From NCBI GenBank assembly GCA_963677085.2, contig CAXXFH010000002.1:318252-382251 (forward strand): a DNA stretch of 64,000 bases, read 5' to 3'. How positions within the stretch are numbered: position 1 is the first letter of the stretch; each line of letters begins with the position of its first letter. The position numbers and the translations under genes were made by a program. The notes beneath the pieces were generated by a model, which saw nothing but the letters and a program-made list of their open reading frames with translations, did no database searches and had not been told where the DNA came from. This document shows, piece by piece, positions 16,023-27,300 of this stretch. The DNA is from G963677085 sp963677085. Its GTDB lineage: Bacteria > Planctomycetota > Planctomycetia > Pirellulales > Thermoguttaceae.

Positions 16023-18719
16023 TCAATCCAGGTCAAACTGCCGTTTCAACTTGGCGACGTTCAATTCAACACGATTCTCGTTGCGTTCGAAGGTGAGGAT
16101 CTCGTATCCATCGACATTCAGAACTCGTTGCATCCTTGCCACCAAACCATCGAGCCGAGCCGTGGAGACACCAGCGGCCTTCGCAAATGCGGCGGGTGTC
16201 ATGATTCCACCACTGGCATCCAAAGCCGCCAAACCCGTCTGCATCAGGTGATCCTCGACCGGATGGCGGCGGACCATGGCCTTCTGATCTTGATAGGCTT
16301 GTGATGCGAGTAGCGCCGCAATCCAATCGGCGCTCTCTGGCGTCACGGCAGGCTTGGGAGTCGGCTTCTCTTGCTCTTCCTTGTCAAGTTCCATGTCGAA
16401 GAGTGTGGGTGGTCCAGTCTGTTTCGGAACGGCGATCGTAACCGTGGGTTCAACGATTTCCGGTGAGGCGACCGGGGCTGCCGACCACCAGTCGGGCTTC
16501 GGGTACTCACAGCGAGACAACCCTGAATAGGCGCTGCTCTTGTCCATGAGCACCACGAGGGGGCAGATCATTTCCTGCGGCGTAGCACCGCCGTGGTAGC
16601 CGTTCTGTTGGTGACCGTAATAGACCTGCTCCGACCAGGGGACGATGACCGTGTTATCGGCTCCCATCACACGGCTGCCTTCAAGGACGATCTCGTCGTC
16701 TTGGCACGTTCCGTCGCTAGCCCTCCATCGGTTTCCTTCCTCGTGGGCTCGGTGTTCGGCGTCGGCACGGTGCCAGACGTGACCATGGTCGCTGGCAAGG
16801 ACAACTACACGGCCCGAGTCACGAGCAAGACGCAACAATGCACGAAGGGGGCTGATGCGGCTGATCGACCAGTTGTCGATGATCTGCTGGGCGTTATTCA
16901 ACCTGTCATCAATAGCGTTAATAACGACACCAACGACTCGCTTGCTGGGGGACAGGATGGTCTTCGAGAGCGTTTCGGAAATGACGCCCCGGTTGCCGTC
17001 CGTGATGTCCTTCTTGTGGAACAAGACAGGCGGATACCGCTTATCACACACATCGACGAGCGCCTTGTTCGCCTCGAAGTTCTTCTTTTCGAGCGTCTGA
17101 TCGCCTTTGGCAATCGCTCCCGAGAGGAGACTGGCTCGTGAGAAGTTCGTCACGCTGGGAATCGCACCGATAACAGGTGGAGGAGGCGTGCCAGCCTCGT
17201 CGAGAGTGGCCTCGAACCAATGGTCCTGCCGTATGTCCTCCAGTAGTTCGTCGCAGACGGCCCAACTCATGCCGTCCAGCACCAGGAGGAGAACCCGATT
17301 GTTGGCTTCGACAACTTTGCTCACGACGTGGCCAAGGACATCCTCCACACCGAGCACGTGTGGGCCTTCAGTGCCAACCGCCGACCAGTCGGCGAACGAC
17401 TTGGCGAAAGCGTTGTTGATCTCGGTTCGCCGCTTCGAAACGACTTGGTCGAGAAGCTGATAGGCGGCGGATAGATCGGCACCGTCCTCGCCTCGGCACA
17501 GCGGTTCACGAGCCCAATCAACGAACGACAGTTCCCGAATGTAGTAGCTGGCCTGTTCTGCAAGAGAAGATGGGACCTGAGAGCAGTTCTTCAGCCATCG
17601 CACAAGACGAACGGCCATTTCTGCCTTTAAGACCTGATCCTTGTTTCGCCCGAGCTTCGCCAGTCGATGGTCCAGAATGTCATCAAGACGGGCTTCACAT
17701 TCTGCGATGGACTTCTCGTTGGGCTTTTTCACACCCTTTGTGATGGCGTGGCCGAGCCGTCTCAACCGCTGCTCGAAGGAGAGTCTCGAAAGCGTGTTGC
17801 GATAGGCATGGTCTTCGCAAACGAATTGCTTCAGGAGTTCGTCGGCACGCTGCAAGTGCTGCTGGGCGATGCGGGGATCATCTTGCCGGTCGAGGTCGGC
17901 AATCGCATCAATGGCCGCATTCCCCAAAGTACGGCCAACCGTCTTCGAGATCGGTTGATTGCCGTGGAACTGTTCCATGCGAGCAGCGGCGGCATCGAGC
18001 GTTTTGTCGTCGCCCTGACCGAAAACAACTTGACACACGACCGAGAGCGCCAATGCATCGGGTCCCGCACCGCTGTCGATAAACGAGAGCACGGAAGCGG
18101 CGGAATCTCCGAGATTGTGGGTCAGCCTTCGAAGCAGGCTGGCACAGATGTCGTCCGCCACCTGCTGAAAGCGAGTCGCTCCTTTCTCGGATGCCCACAA
18201 CAGCAGCGAAACCAAGTCCGGTTCTCGCTCGCCCATCTCGAAAACGTGACGACAAATGGCTCGCCACGCCGTTCCCGCATCCAGCAGCCCGGCAGAGACC
18301 GGAGGATAACCATCGGGCGGTGCGAACTCGATCAAGGCTTGAGCGATGGCCGGTTCACAAATCGAGCGATCCAATTCCTTTGCCTTGAACAGAGAACACA
18401 GGCTTGCCCAATGATCGACCGTGAACAAGCGACTGCGAGCAAGCCGACCAACAACATCATGACCCAGGTCGCCTTGCTGAAGCTCAGTGAGCAAAACAAT
18501 GCGACCGTTGTCCTTTTCGGCTGATCGCAATGCTTCACGTATCTCAAAGACTGTGTTCGCTCGAATGACAGTGGCTTTGCCAAATGCGCTGTCTACCTCG
18601 CCGGGGGCTTGCCATGACGGAGCGATGTGCAGCCCCACGGCCACGGCGTCCTTGTCCCGGTGCCACTTCTCTTCGACGATAGAACGCAACTGTTGCGTGC
18701 TCAACATCCCGACGCTCAT
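16023..18719 (-). CDS. pglZ: BREX type 2 phosphatase-fold protein PglZ
   Basis: 898 residues. The alkaline-phosphatase-fold PglZ domain is seen as LLLVLDGMSWAVCDELL (about residue 480, nucleophile strand), then SRASLLSGAI and VVLASDHGHVWHR (about 645, the metal-binding DHGH). The N-terminal 450 residues are helical and the C-terminus is winged-helix-like (TPAAFAKAAGVSTARLDG). PglZ is the hallmark protein of BREX/Pgl phage exclusion. It overlaps the pglY stop by 4 bp, so the two are translated together. Confidence 0.93.
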   Translation of the reverse strand: MSVGMLSTQQLRSIVEEKWHRDKDAVAVGLHIAPSWQAPGEVDSAFGKATVIRANTVFEIREALRSAEKDNGRIVLLTELQQGDLGHDVVGRLARSRLFTVDHWASLCSLFKAKELDRSICEPAIAQALIEFAPPDGYPPVSAGLLDAGTAWRAICRHVFEMGEREPDLVSLLLWASEKGATRFQQVADDICASLLRRLTHNLGDSAASVLSFIDSGAGPDALALSVVCQVVFGQGDDKTLDAAAARMEQFHGNQPISKTVGRTLGNAAIDAIADLDRQDDPRIAQQHLQRADELLKQFVCEDHAYRNTLSRLSFEQRLRRLGHAITKGVKKPNEKSIAECEARLDDILDHRLAKLGRNKDQVLKAEMAVRLVRWLKNCSQVPSSLAEQASYYIRELSFVDWAREPLCRGEDGADLSAAYQLLDQVVSKRRTEINNAFAKSFADWSAVGTEGPHVLGVEDVLGHVVSKVVEANNRVLLLVLDGMSWAVCDELLEDIRQDHWFEATLDEAGTPPPPVIGAIPSVTNFSRASLLSGAIAKGDQTLEKKNFEANKALVDVCDKRYPPVLFHKKDITDGNRGVISETLSKTILSPSKRVVGVVINAIDDRLNNAQQIIDNWSISRISPLRALLRLARDSGRVVVLASDHGHVWHRADAEHRAHEEGNRWRASDGTCQDDEIVLEGSRVMGADNTVIVPWSEQVYYGHQQNGYHGGATPQEMICPLVVLMDKSSAYSGLSRCEYPKPDWWSAAPVASPEIVEPTVTIAVPKQTGPPTLFDMELDKEEQEKPTPKPAVTPESADWIAALLASQAYQDQKAMVRRHPVEDHLMQTGLAALDASGGIMTPAAFAKAAGVSTARLDGLVARMQRVLNVDGYEILTFERNENRVELNVAKLKRQFDLD

Positions 18720-21700
18720 TCAGATTCCTCCTCCAGCGTCCACTGGACCGTGAGCCGCAGCTTCGAGTTGGCCTCAAGCTGCTGGAGCAACTCCCTTGCT
18801 GTGGATATCGAGTCGCCATGGGACAATCGGGCTTTGCTACCCGAACCGACTTGCTTCCAACCCGGTTTCGGGGGAGGAGGGGGTGGCGGTGGCTCGATGG
18901 GCGGTTTCGGCTCTATCGGTGGCTTCGGAGGTGTGAGTAGCTCAATCGCCTCGTTCTCGGCATCCGACAGGTTCGAGACCAGACCGTTGGCCAACGCCAC
19001 CTCGTCTGTCGATAGCACCGAGCGAACCTCATCGAGCAGCGCATCGGCCCTGGTCTTTCGCTCGTCCCCCAGACGAGATACCCCCTTGAACAGGTCCCAT
19101 TTCGTCTTCTTCAGACAGTCAAGGACCGTCTTGGCCGACTTGAAGCTGCGGCCCATCGCTGTGCCCGATGTTTCCACTTTCGCACTGGCGATTGCCGCTA
19201 CCATCTTCGTCGGTTCCTTGCCAGAGCAAGCGGCCAGCAGCGCCTGAACGGCCAGAGCCGTTCGCACCCTATTGGCTTTCTCAATCTCACCTTCCGCCAC
19301 ACCCACGTCCTGCAATCGAAGCTGCACTTCCCCCACCAACGCATCGCAGTCAGCCTTGAGCCCGTCGATGGTCTCAGCCACCTTCGAGGCGAGGTTGGCG
19401 AGGTTCGAGGCGTTAAGCAGTCGAGAGATCGGATGGCCAAAGATCTCAGAGACTCGCTGGATCGCTACTTCCCAGTCCTTCACATCGGGAAGCTGTTGCT
19501 CGACGAGTTCTAGTTCGGCTGGCATGTCGTCGAGCTTCGGTTCGTAGTTACCGCCCCGAACACGGTCGATGAAGGAGCGGTTCGTCTGATCCGCATAGAC
19601 CAGGACCAGTAGGTTCTGGATTTCACGAGGAAGGCCACGTTCCTCTGGCTGGTCCATCCAGCGGCGCAGGTCGGCCACGGTCGGATTTGGCTGTCCCGAC
19701 TGAGCAAGCATTCGATTGAAGTGCGTCTTCCAGAAGGTGCCCAAAACGAACGGCGTCTCGTGCATCTGACCGAGTTCAAGCGGGTTGCAGATGTTTCGAA
19801 GCTTTGGGCGAACCGACTTGTCCTCGACGATGATTCGGCCATCTGGAGTGCGTGCCGCTTCCTGGCAGACTGCAAGCACCTGCTTCAGATCCTTGCCGAG
19901 TTTGATCTCTTGTCCGAACTTCGGATGCTTCGGGAATTGGTGCGACAGTGCTTGGTCAAGCAGGCTTTCGAGCGCCTCACCCAGGTTCGCACCAACCGGT
20001 CGCTGTAGCGACAACGATGGGTACAACGACTGAAAGTGCGAATCCGACATGTCGTAGGAAGCGTCCAGTGATCCCGGCGTCGGCTCGGAGCGGATTGCAT
20101 AGGCCGCTTCGACGATCTGCGTCAAACGGGATTGCAGCGCACTCTGCTGGTTTCGGAGCAGTAGTCTTGCTGTTTCCCGATCCTGCATCGATAGGTGCTT
20201 GGCGTGTTGGTCGAGGTTGCTGCCTCGGAGCAAGTGGTCGATGATGACAAGCTTTCCTAGATCGGCCTGGGTACGAGTCGAGAAGAACGACGGCAGCCAG
20301 ACGATGGTCCGCTGAGCCTCGCTCTTGTCTCGGAACTTGTTGAGTCGATCCAGGTCCTCCGTAGGCGTGTGACCCTCGGAGTCGAAGGGGAAGTCGATAA
20401 TCAGCTTCCACTCATCATCGGATCGCAGTGACTCGTCGGGCAAGGATCGGACGTTCGTGAACAGCACATCGCAACTGCGACGACTGCCACGCCACAGGAA
20501 GTTGTGGGAGATGAACATCTCGTCCTGATCGGAGACACCAAGCGACAGAAACAGCATTCCTCGCAGACGGGATTGGCGGTTTCCAGGGTTGTCGAACACC
20601 CTGGCCGCATCAATCAGGCTCTCCGTGTCAACGCCTTCCAATTCCATCGACACCGTGGGGTTGGCAGGGTCGCCGTCGAGTCGGATCTCGCCACAGATGC
20701 CCTGCCACGTTCGGAGCTTCTGAGCGACAACCTGGTGTTCCCTGCCTGGAATCCGGGAACGAATCGTCCCGTGATTGAGAGCCGCCAGCCGGGTACAGGT
20801 CATGTTCTTCAGCGTATCGACGCCTTGAACGAGTGTCGCCAGCAGCAGACTCTTCACCAGCCGGTCATCGTTCTCGAAACGAGCCAGTCGAGCGGCGATT
20901 TCTTCGTTCTCGGACGCTCGCTGCTGATCGACTTCGTAGTCGATCTCATGCTGCTGCTCCAGCATGGGCCGAAGCTTGTTCTGGTAGAGCTTCTTGGCGT
21001 TCTCAAAACGGACACGCATCACATCGGTGAATGCTTCGTCGCCGTGGGCGACCACGTCCCACAGGTCGCCCAGGGGGATCACGTCGCCCAGTCGCAACGT
21101 GTCTCGTCGATTCACCAACAACTGAAGCATGATCTTCAGGGCCGTGCGCTCCCGCTGAAGAGCGCTCGACACGGCGACCAACGCTTGGATCAACGCCGGG
21201 CTGAATGGGTAGACCTGCTTGAACATCGCTCGGTCGGCTTCCCGTGTGAGCAGGACTTCCATGATCTCCTGTCGCACCTTGGCCGTCTGCTCGAACGCCT
21301 GCTCCAACTCGGCTCGGCAAGCGTCGTTCCTGGGCTTCAACACACGTTTCTGGGCGATGACCGGAAGGTTACGGTCTTCGAGGGTGATCGTGTGGAAACG
21401 GCCTTCCCAATGAGACAGCACGTCCGAGAAGTTGAGGCTTTCGACGCCAGTCACGTTCTCGCCAATCAGATCACGCAGGTCACGCTGACGGGCGACAAAG
21501 CTGACAATCGGCACCGGGCGTTCCGCCTTGCGAGACTCGACCAGCTTCGCCAGCTTGTTCCCTTCGGTCTGGACGAAGTTCAGATCCGCCGAATGCGTTG
21601 CCAGCCAGAGGATCAGTTCGTCGAGGAACAGAATCAGGCCGTCGTAGCCCAGCGACTTGGCGTGTTCGCTGATGATCGCCAGCCCCTCGTCCAGATCGAC

Positions 21701-22420
21701 GTAGGCTTCGTCCTTCCCCTGGGCGATACCACGGAAGGCCGGGAAGATGTTTTCCACAAGCTTCCCAACCAGTTGACTTCGCTCCTTGCTCTTGGGTGGG
21801 GCTGCCAGCGCCGCCTCGAATCGGGCGGCGTCCCAGCCTTCCAGTTTGCCCCAGCCGCCACCACCGGTTGGAGCGCCGCCCTTGTTGAGATCCTCGAAGA
21901 ACATCTCGTCCCCGAGACGTTCTCGGTGTTGCTTAGCGTTCTCGAAGATCTCGTCGGCCAGATAGACGCCGGGGAGCGAAGCGTCGGGATGATGCTCCTG
22001 GATGTAATCGACGTACCCGCCCAGGATGGCCGACTCCATGTTGCGAGAGCCGATCATGTGGTACGGGACGAGCAGGAACTTCTTCTCCTCAACCCATTGG
22101 TGATCGTCGCAGACTTTGGCGAGTTCCGAGATCGAACGCACGACCGAGTTGTGCTGGAGCAACAGGTGCAGCACGGCCATGAAGTGCGACTTACCGGAAC
22201 CGAAGCTGCCGTGCAGGTAGCACGCCTTGCTGTTGACGGCATCGACGGCCGACTTGATGAATCCCAAGGCGTCGTCGAAGCAGGCGACCAGTTGTGGCGT
22301 CACCACGTACTGATCGAGCGTCTTCTCCGGTTCGGTCACGCCCTTCGACAGGTTGAGGACGAAATCGCCCTTGCGAACTCGGTCGGGCAGATCGAGGATG
22401 TCGGAAATCAGTTTGTCCAT
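18716..22420 (-). CDS. pglY: BREX type 2 large ATPase PglY
   Basis: 1234 residues. Walker A is YLHGSFGSGKSHFMAVL (about residue 70) and Walker B GLILFLDELILWLATH, with the sensor region in VSFVARQRDLRDLIG. The rest is the long helical body of PglY/BrxC-like ATPases. Near the C-terminus is a proline tract (about residues 1177-1200) alternating PPKPPIEP blocks before a final beta-rich tail, probably a flexible linker. Type 2 BREX needs PglY together with PglW/X/Z. Confidence 0.92.
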   Translation of the reverse strand: MDKLISDILDLPDRVRKGDFVLNLSKGVTEPEKTLDQYVVTPQLVACFDDALGFIKSAVDAVNSKACYLHGSFGSGKSHFMAVLHLLLQHNSVVRSISELAKVCDDHQWVEEKKFLLVPYHMIGSRNMESAILGGYVDYIQEHHPDASLPGVYLADEIFENAKQHRERLGDEMFFEDLNKGGAPTGGGGWGKLEGWDAARFEAALAAPPKSKERSQLVGKLVENIFPAFRGIAQGKDEAYVDLDEGLAIISEHAKSLGYDGLILFLDELILWLATHSADLNFVQTEGNKLAKLVESRKAERPVPIVSFVARQRDLRDLIGENVTGVESLNFSDVLSHWEGRFHTITLEDRNLPVIAQKRVLKPRNDACRAELEQAFEQTAKVRQEIMEVLLTREADRAMFKQVYPFSPALIQALVAVSSALQRERTALKIMLQLLVNRRDTLRLGDVIPLGDLWDVVAHGDEAFTDVMRVRFENAKKLYQNKLRPMLEQQHEIDYEVDQQRASENEEIAARLARFENDDRLVKSLLLATLVQGVDTLKNMTCTRLAALNHGTIRSRIPGREHQVVAQKLRTWQGICGEIRLDGDPANPTVSMELEGVDTESLIDAARVFDNPGNRQSRLRGMLFLSLGVSDQDEMFISHNFLWRGSRRSCDVLFTNVRSLPDESLRSDDEWKLIIDFPFDSEGHTPTEDLDRLNKFRDKSEAQRTIVWLPSFFSTRTQADLGKLVIIDHLLRGSNLDQHAKHLSMQDRETARLLLRNQQSALQSRLTQIVEAAYAIRSEPTPGSLDASYDMSDSHFQSLYPSLSLQRPVGANLGEALESLLDQALSHQFPKHPKFGQEIKLGKDLKQVLAVCQEAARTPDGRIIVEDKSVRPKLRNICNPLELGQMHETPFVLGTFWKTHFNRMLAQSGQPNPTVADLRRWMDQPEERGLPREIQNLLVLVYADQTNRSFIDRVRGGNYEPKLDDMPAELELVEQQLPDVKDWEVAIQRVSEIFGHPISRLLNASNLANLASKVAETIDGLKADCDALVGEVQLRLQDVGVAEGEIEKANRVRTALAVQALLAACSGKEPTKMVAAIASAKVETSGTAMGRSFKSAKTVLDCLKKTKWDLFKGVSRLGDERKTRADALLDEVRSVLSTDEVALANGLVSNLSDAENEAIELLTPPKPPIEPKPPIEPPPPPPPPKPGWKQVGSGSKARLSHGDSISTARELLQQLEANSKLRLTVQWTLEEESE

Positions 22421-22691
22421 GGTTTGCGTTCTTCGGTATTCAGTTTTCGGTGTTCAGCAGGCGGCGTGGCATTCTCTATCACTTCTCCCACAAAGCCCAC
22501 ACCATAGGGGGGGCAATAGTCGGCTCTCAGGCTCGGAAAGGGGCTCCAAATGGCATAGGGATTTGTATAACTTCGGACGAAGCGGCAGAGGCTATACCAT
22601 TCACAAGGTGTTCCGTGGCAATTACTTGCGTCACACCGCCCTGTCTGGAGCCGTATAGAACCGCCCCGAAGACTCGGCTTCCTCGCCTGCT
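22421..22691 (-). other. non-coding gap inside the BREX operon
   Basis: This 271-bp gap is the only sizeable break between pglX and brxHI. A 99-codon open frame crosses it but has biased Cys/Tyr/Arg content and no ribosome site, so I do not call it. Near pglY lies a repeated phrase (TTCGGTATTCAG then TTTCGGTGTTCAG), a short direct repeat. A promoter or processing site for pglYZ-brxD-brxHI could be here, but I cannot see a convincing one. Confidence 0.4.
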
Positions 22692-24380
22692 TTATACCAT
22701 TACCCATCGGGCCCCCTTTCCGAGTCCACGCACCACGATAACCCCTTCCCGCCGCATCGACTGGAGCAAGTTCTGAACGAAGTTCTTCTTCTGCTCCTCG
22801 TCCAGAGCATTGGAGAGCTTGCTCAGCAGCAGGCTCTCGATCTCCGGTCGGGACGCTTCGCCCTGCTTCTGAAGAAGCTCCAACACCATTCGGCGGCAGT
22901 AGTCCTTGTCGATGCCTCGCCGGTTCAGGTAATCGATCATCGTGTCGGTCGCCTTCGCCACGTCTGCCGAGACGTGAATGTTTGGGCGGCGTCCTTCGAT
23001 GAGCTTCTTCGATTTGAGTGACCGGAACTCATCTTCAGCCAATGCTACACGCTTCTGCACCTTGTCGAGTGCGATGACGTCCAACAAGGGAAGGTCCGAC
23101 TGGCTCATGAGCATCCGGGTGTAGTTGGAATCGAGGATCTGCCCGATCAGACGCACCTGAACTCGGCCCTCCTCGCTCAGGTCATACGTCGGCATCGGAA
23201 AATTACGTTGTCGCTGCAACGTGAAAGCCCGTTTGATTCCGCTGCCAATCGTATCGATCATGTTCAGGTTGACCATTGCTCGGGCGAGAAACGGATTGGT
23301 GTACACCTCCAGCGGTGCATCCCGAGTAATCACCTCCTCGACACTACCGGGGATGAACCTCCCTAGGTTCGTGAACACCAGCGATCCCGGTTGCTCAACA
23401 ACGTTGATCCGACCACCATGTGTGTAGTCTTGATGCACAATGCAGTTATGCAGGGTCTCTCGCAGGACCCACGGTTCGTACTGAGTGACCTCGATTGGAA
23501 ACAACGTTCCATCGGGCATATGGCGAATGGTCAGGTTGCGAACCCGTGCGAACAGATCATCAACTGCCAAAAGAAACGGCGGCTCGAAGTGCTGATAATC
23601 CTGTTCCTGGCCGTTGGCGTCCTTCAGTATCCAACTGATCTGCGGAAGGCAAGGAGAGAGATGGTGGGTGGCCTCGGGACGCCCAAGGAGCAAGATCGCC
23701 GTCCGGGTGATCTTGCCATTGACGCAGACCTTGGCCTTATTGAGAAACGTCAGTTCATCCCACTCCCAAATCTCCTTCAGTAATCGCTCCTTCTTCGGAT
23801 CGTTCGAGTGCTTGTTCGCATACTCCTCCCGAGCGAGCGTCAGTGCATTGGGCTCAAGATCATCAATGGTTGCAGATTCACAAAGCGCAGCCGACCAATC
23901 GACGGCGGGACCAGAGACGATCTCCCAAAGCTGCCTCTCCCGCTCTGGATGCTCGCCAAGCGGCTTCTTATGACTTCCTACCCGCACGTAGCGTCGTCCA
24001 GAAAACGCAACGGGAGCCGTGTTCGCTGCCTGCACTTCGAACATCACCACGGGCTGACCTTCCGCCTCGAACTCGAAAATGCGGAAGTTCATCTTCGGAG
24101 CCAAGAGCTTGTTCAGCCACGGCTCCAAGTCTTCGTTGCCAGCGCCCTTCTGTCGCCGAGGCTTGAACGTCGTACCGACGACACGGTGAGTTCCATCTTC
24201 GATTCCCCAGACAATGTAGCCGAACGGCTGGCTCTCCAACGCAGCCGCATTCGCCATGGCGGACAGGTACTCACCGATCATCTGCGGTTCGTAGTTGTTG
24301 TGCTTGAACTCCACCCATTCCGTCTCATGCGGGAGCGCCAACAATTCGGCCAGCTTCGCTTGAAGTTGAACATCATTCAT
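22692..24380 (-). CDS. AlbA_2/Schlafen-type DNA-binding protein with GHKL ATPase-like C-terminus
   Basis: 562 residues. The N-terminal 130 residues are an AlbA_2 domain (ETEWVEFKHN, YLSAMANAAAL, GYIVWGIEDGTHRVVG, RRYVRVGSHKKPL). The middle has an HATPase_c_4-like block (LRETLHNCIVHQDYTHGG, then INVVEQPGSLVFTNLGRF), and the C-terminal part is wing-helix-like. This layout is common in RecG-like regulators and in Schlafen-like defence proteins. It sits between pglX and pglY, where the core type 2 locus has no gene, and overlaps the pglX end by 4 bp. A regulator or accessory effector of BREX is likely. Confidence 0.85.
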   Translation of the reverse strand: MNDVQLQAKLAELLALPHETEWVEFKHNNYEPQMIGEYLSAMANAAALESQPFGYIVWGIEDGTHRVVGTTFKPRRQKGAGNEDLEPWLNKLLAPKMNFRIFEFEAEGQPVVMFEVQAANTAPVAFSGRRYVRVGSHKKPLGEHPERERQLWEIVSGPAVDWSAALCESATIDDLEPNALTLAREEYANKHSNDPKKERLLKEIWEWDELTFLNKAKVCVNGKITRTAILLLGRPEATHHLSPCLPQISWILKDANGQEQDYQHFEPPFLLAVDDLFARVRNLTIRHMPDGTLFPIEVTQYEPWVLRETLHNCIVHQDYTHGGRINVVEQPGSLVFTNLGRFIPGSVEEVITRDAPLEVYTNPFLARAMVNLNMIDTIGSGIKRAFTLQRQRNFPMPTYDLSEEGRVQVRLIGQILDSNYTRMLMSQSDLPLLDVIALDKVQKRVALAEDEFRSLKSKKLIEGRRPNIHVSADVAKATDTMIDYLNRRGIDKDYCRRMVLELLQKQGEASRPEIESLLLSKLSNALDEEQKKNFVQNLLQSMRREGVIVVRGLGKGARWVMV

Positions 24381-27300
24381 CCTTCAGCCTTCCTCCTTCC
24401 ACCCTTTGCCGCCTTCCTCCTTCCTGCCTTTCTGGTTTTCTTCGGTGGTTCCCATGCACGGATCTCTTCGAGGGTCAGACCGAGTTCATGGGCGTCGGCC
24501 TCCAGCATCGTCTGATAGGATTGGCCTGCGGTTTCACCAAACTCGGGATCGACTTCGGGATGCCACTGGTGAATCCATGGCAGCAGTTGATCGAGACCAG
24601 CCAACAGAGGTGTCAGCCGTTTGGCGTCCCAGCCTTCCCGCTTTCGGGCATCGTAGTAGGCCACCAACGCCGTAGCTTGCTGCAAATGATCCCAACCTGC
24701 CCAGCCGACGACGAGGGATGGATCGCTCTCGGTCTCGCAGTGCGGGAAGCTGATCCATCGCTCCTTCGGGACATCCAGCTTGCCACGCAGTCGCCAGTAG
24801 TCAGTCTTCAGAAAGTCCTTTGACGCATACTTCGGGGGAACCTTAATGTCGCTAACCTTCTCGCCTGCGTCTTCCTTGCGTTGAAGTTCCCAGGTTCTCT
24901 CCCAGACCTCTCGCTTGCGAAGACCAGTGGGCTTGTAGCGAAGGGCGGGAAGCAGCGGGACGGATTCCGACTCGACCAATTCGGCGACAAGCCCGGCCAC
25001 GTCAAAGTCCTCTCGGCCACGGTAGATGGCGGAGACCTGCATGAAGTCGTGATCGCCGCTCGCCCGGTCGGCCATCTCGGCCACCGAGATCAACTCGGGG
25101 TGGTCAACCGTTCCTTTCCGGTACTCTGACGATTCGAGCCGGTCGAGTAGCCAGTTGCGAAGGGCACGCTGTTGCTGGCTTTCCCACGGCTCGGTATTCC
25201 AGCGCCGCTTGTACTCGGGCTTCTCGATCAGGCGGATCTCTTTGCTGCTCTCGATCAACTCGATGCGTCGTTCGATTAGCTTTCGGTAGCTTTCAGGCCA
25301 GTGAGAAGGAATCTCAGTGATGGGCTTGGAGCCATGACGCTCAAACCATGTTGTCTGGAGGTTACCAGCGGCCATCTGCCGGGCCATGACGATTTCGAAC
25401 GCCCTTTGACCGAGTTCCAACGCAGGAAGCTCTTCTCCATGAAAGCCCAGGTTCTCGTCCAACAGTCCATAGAGCCGGTAGCACTCCCAGTCGAGTTCCT
25501 CTTGCAGGGCAATCATGCGGGCTCGGAGGCTGGCGGTGTCAGCCTCCGCATTTTGTAGCACGTCCGTTGTGAGCGTCTCTCGCTCGACTATCTTGTCGGG
25601 CAGCAAGGCGGCATACTGCTGCGCCAGTCGATCCAACTCCGTGGCAAGGGCCAGCGGTTTGTCGGCGGAGATGGGAAACCGCTGAAGCCCGGTGCCGGTA
25701 AACTCGTAGAAATCCTCAAACGGAGCCGTCCGCTGGCGTGCTCCATGCTGATCGACAGTGCTTCCCTTATTGTGGAATGTTTGCTTCAACCAGAAACAAG
25801 CAGTGGAGGAGTTGAGAAGTCCGAGGAGGGCGAGATGGTCGTCCTCGATAGCGTCCTCCCCCAGCTTGATGATCGGGGCCGAACGATTGAAGACCTTCCC
25901 GCCCCGGTCCAGCACGAAGTGGTTGTGGGTGGCAACAAACGCAAAGGCAATCGAAAGCGGCGTGCGAGCACGATCCTTTGGGAACTGATGGTAGTCATAC
26001 CAGGGGCGACCTGTGGTCTTGTATGTTCCGCCACCGAACGTACTGCGGCTCCACAACAGTGTCTTCAGTCGGCAGAACCATGCCCACCGTGCGTCTGTGG
26101 GGAACCTGCTCCATTGCTCAATCTGGTCGTCATACGGAAAGAGAATCATCTCGGTTGATGTTGATGACCAATCCCTGACCTCGTCGCCCCGGATCTGCAA
26201 TTTGAACCCCGCCTGCAAGTCCCGCCTTCTGACGAAGTCCTGTGGCTGAACGAAAGCCTCGTCAGCATGCGTGTCTTGATAGAAGCCAATCGAAACAACC
26301 GAGTTGGAGAGCACCTGCTTTGCGTTTGACTCCAAACACTCCTTCAACTCTTGTGCTCCACCGCCGCCTAGACTCCACGGATGACTGGTAAACGTCGCAC
26401 GAGGGACCTCGGCAGTTGATGTGTAGTCGTCCTCGGCGTCGGCGATGTCGATGTTGCGCAGAATCGATTGCCAGACGTGGCCCTGCGACGGATCGGCCGG
26501 GGTGCTCGGCTTGCCCTTGATCCCCAGCACGGCCCGCACCGTCTTGTCCCGTGGCTTGCGATTCCTTCCGAAGAGGATGACGGTCGGCGTGCCATGGCCG
26601 GGGATGTAAGCGCCCGACGTGTCGAGGACGTGCGTCAGGTCCACCTTCTCGAAGAACGACTCGATCAGCTTCTTTCCGAATTCCCGCTTCATGAATGCAT
26701 TGTCTTTGATGAGTCCCACATAACCCGGTCGATTGCCATTCTCATCACCGTACAAGGCAAGTTCGAAGAACCGCTCTGTGAATGGAGTGCTCAAATGATA
26801 CTTATCATACGCCGACGAATACTGTCGTCGGTATTCGTTTCGCAGTGCTGGGTCTTTTGGCGTGATATACGGCGGATTGCCTACCACGGCGTGGTACTGC
26901 TGCCCCAAGACCTCTTCGATCGCTTTCGGGTCTTCACAGGCGAAGATCTCTGGAGCCCAACTCTCGTCGTTCGGGAGCCACTGCTGCTCGGGCCGCTTCT
27001 TGCCTTCCTGCGTCCAGCGGCTTCCGAACAACAAGCTATCGCCCGTCGCCAGATGGATCTCCCAGGCCGGGGCGTCCTTGAGTCGCTTCATGCCGCAGGC
27101 ACGCACCGCAGCCACGATGAGGCGGAAGCGAGCAATCGCCACGGCAAACGGGTTGATATCGACTCCCCAAACGCCATTGAGGGCTTTCTCCGCAGCGACG
27201 ATATCATTGTCTTCCCGCTTGATCCACAGGTCAAACAGTCGGGCAAAAGCACCGAGGAGGAAGTGGCCCGACCCACACGTGGGGTCAATCATCCGCACTT

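Noticed and set aside
22408..22707. A 99-codon minus-strand frame between the AlbA_2 gene and pglY
   Set aside because: Odd Cys/Tyr/Arg-rich composition, no ribosome site, overlaps both flanking genes and includes repeat-derived sequence.
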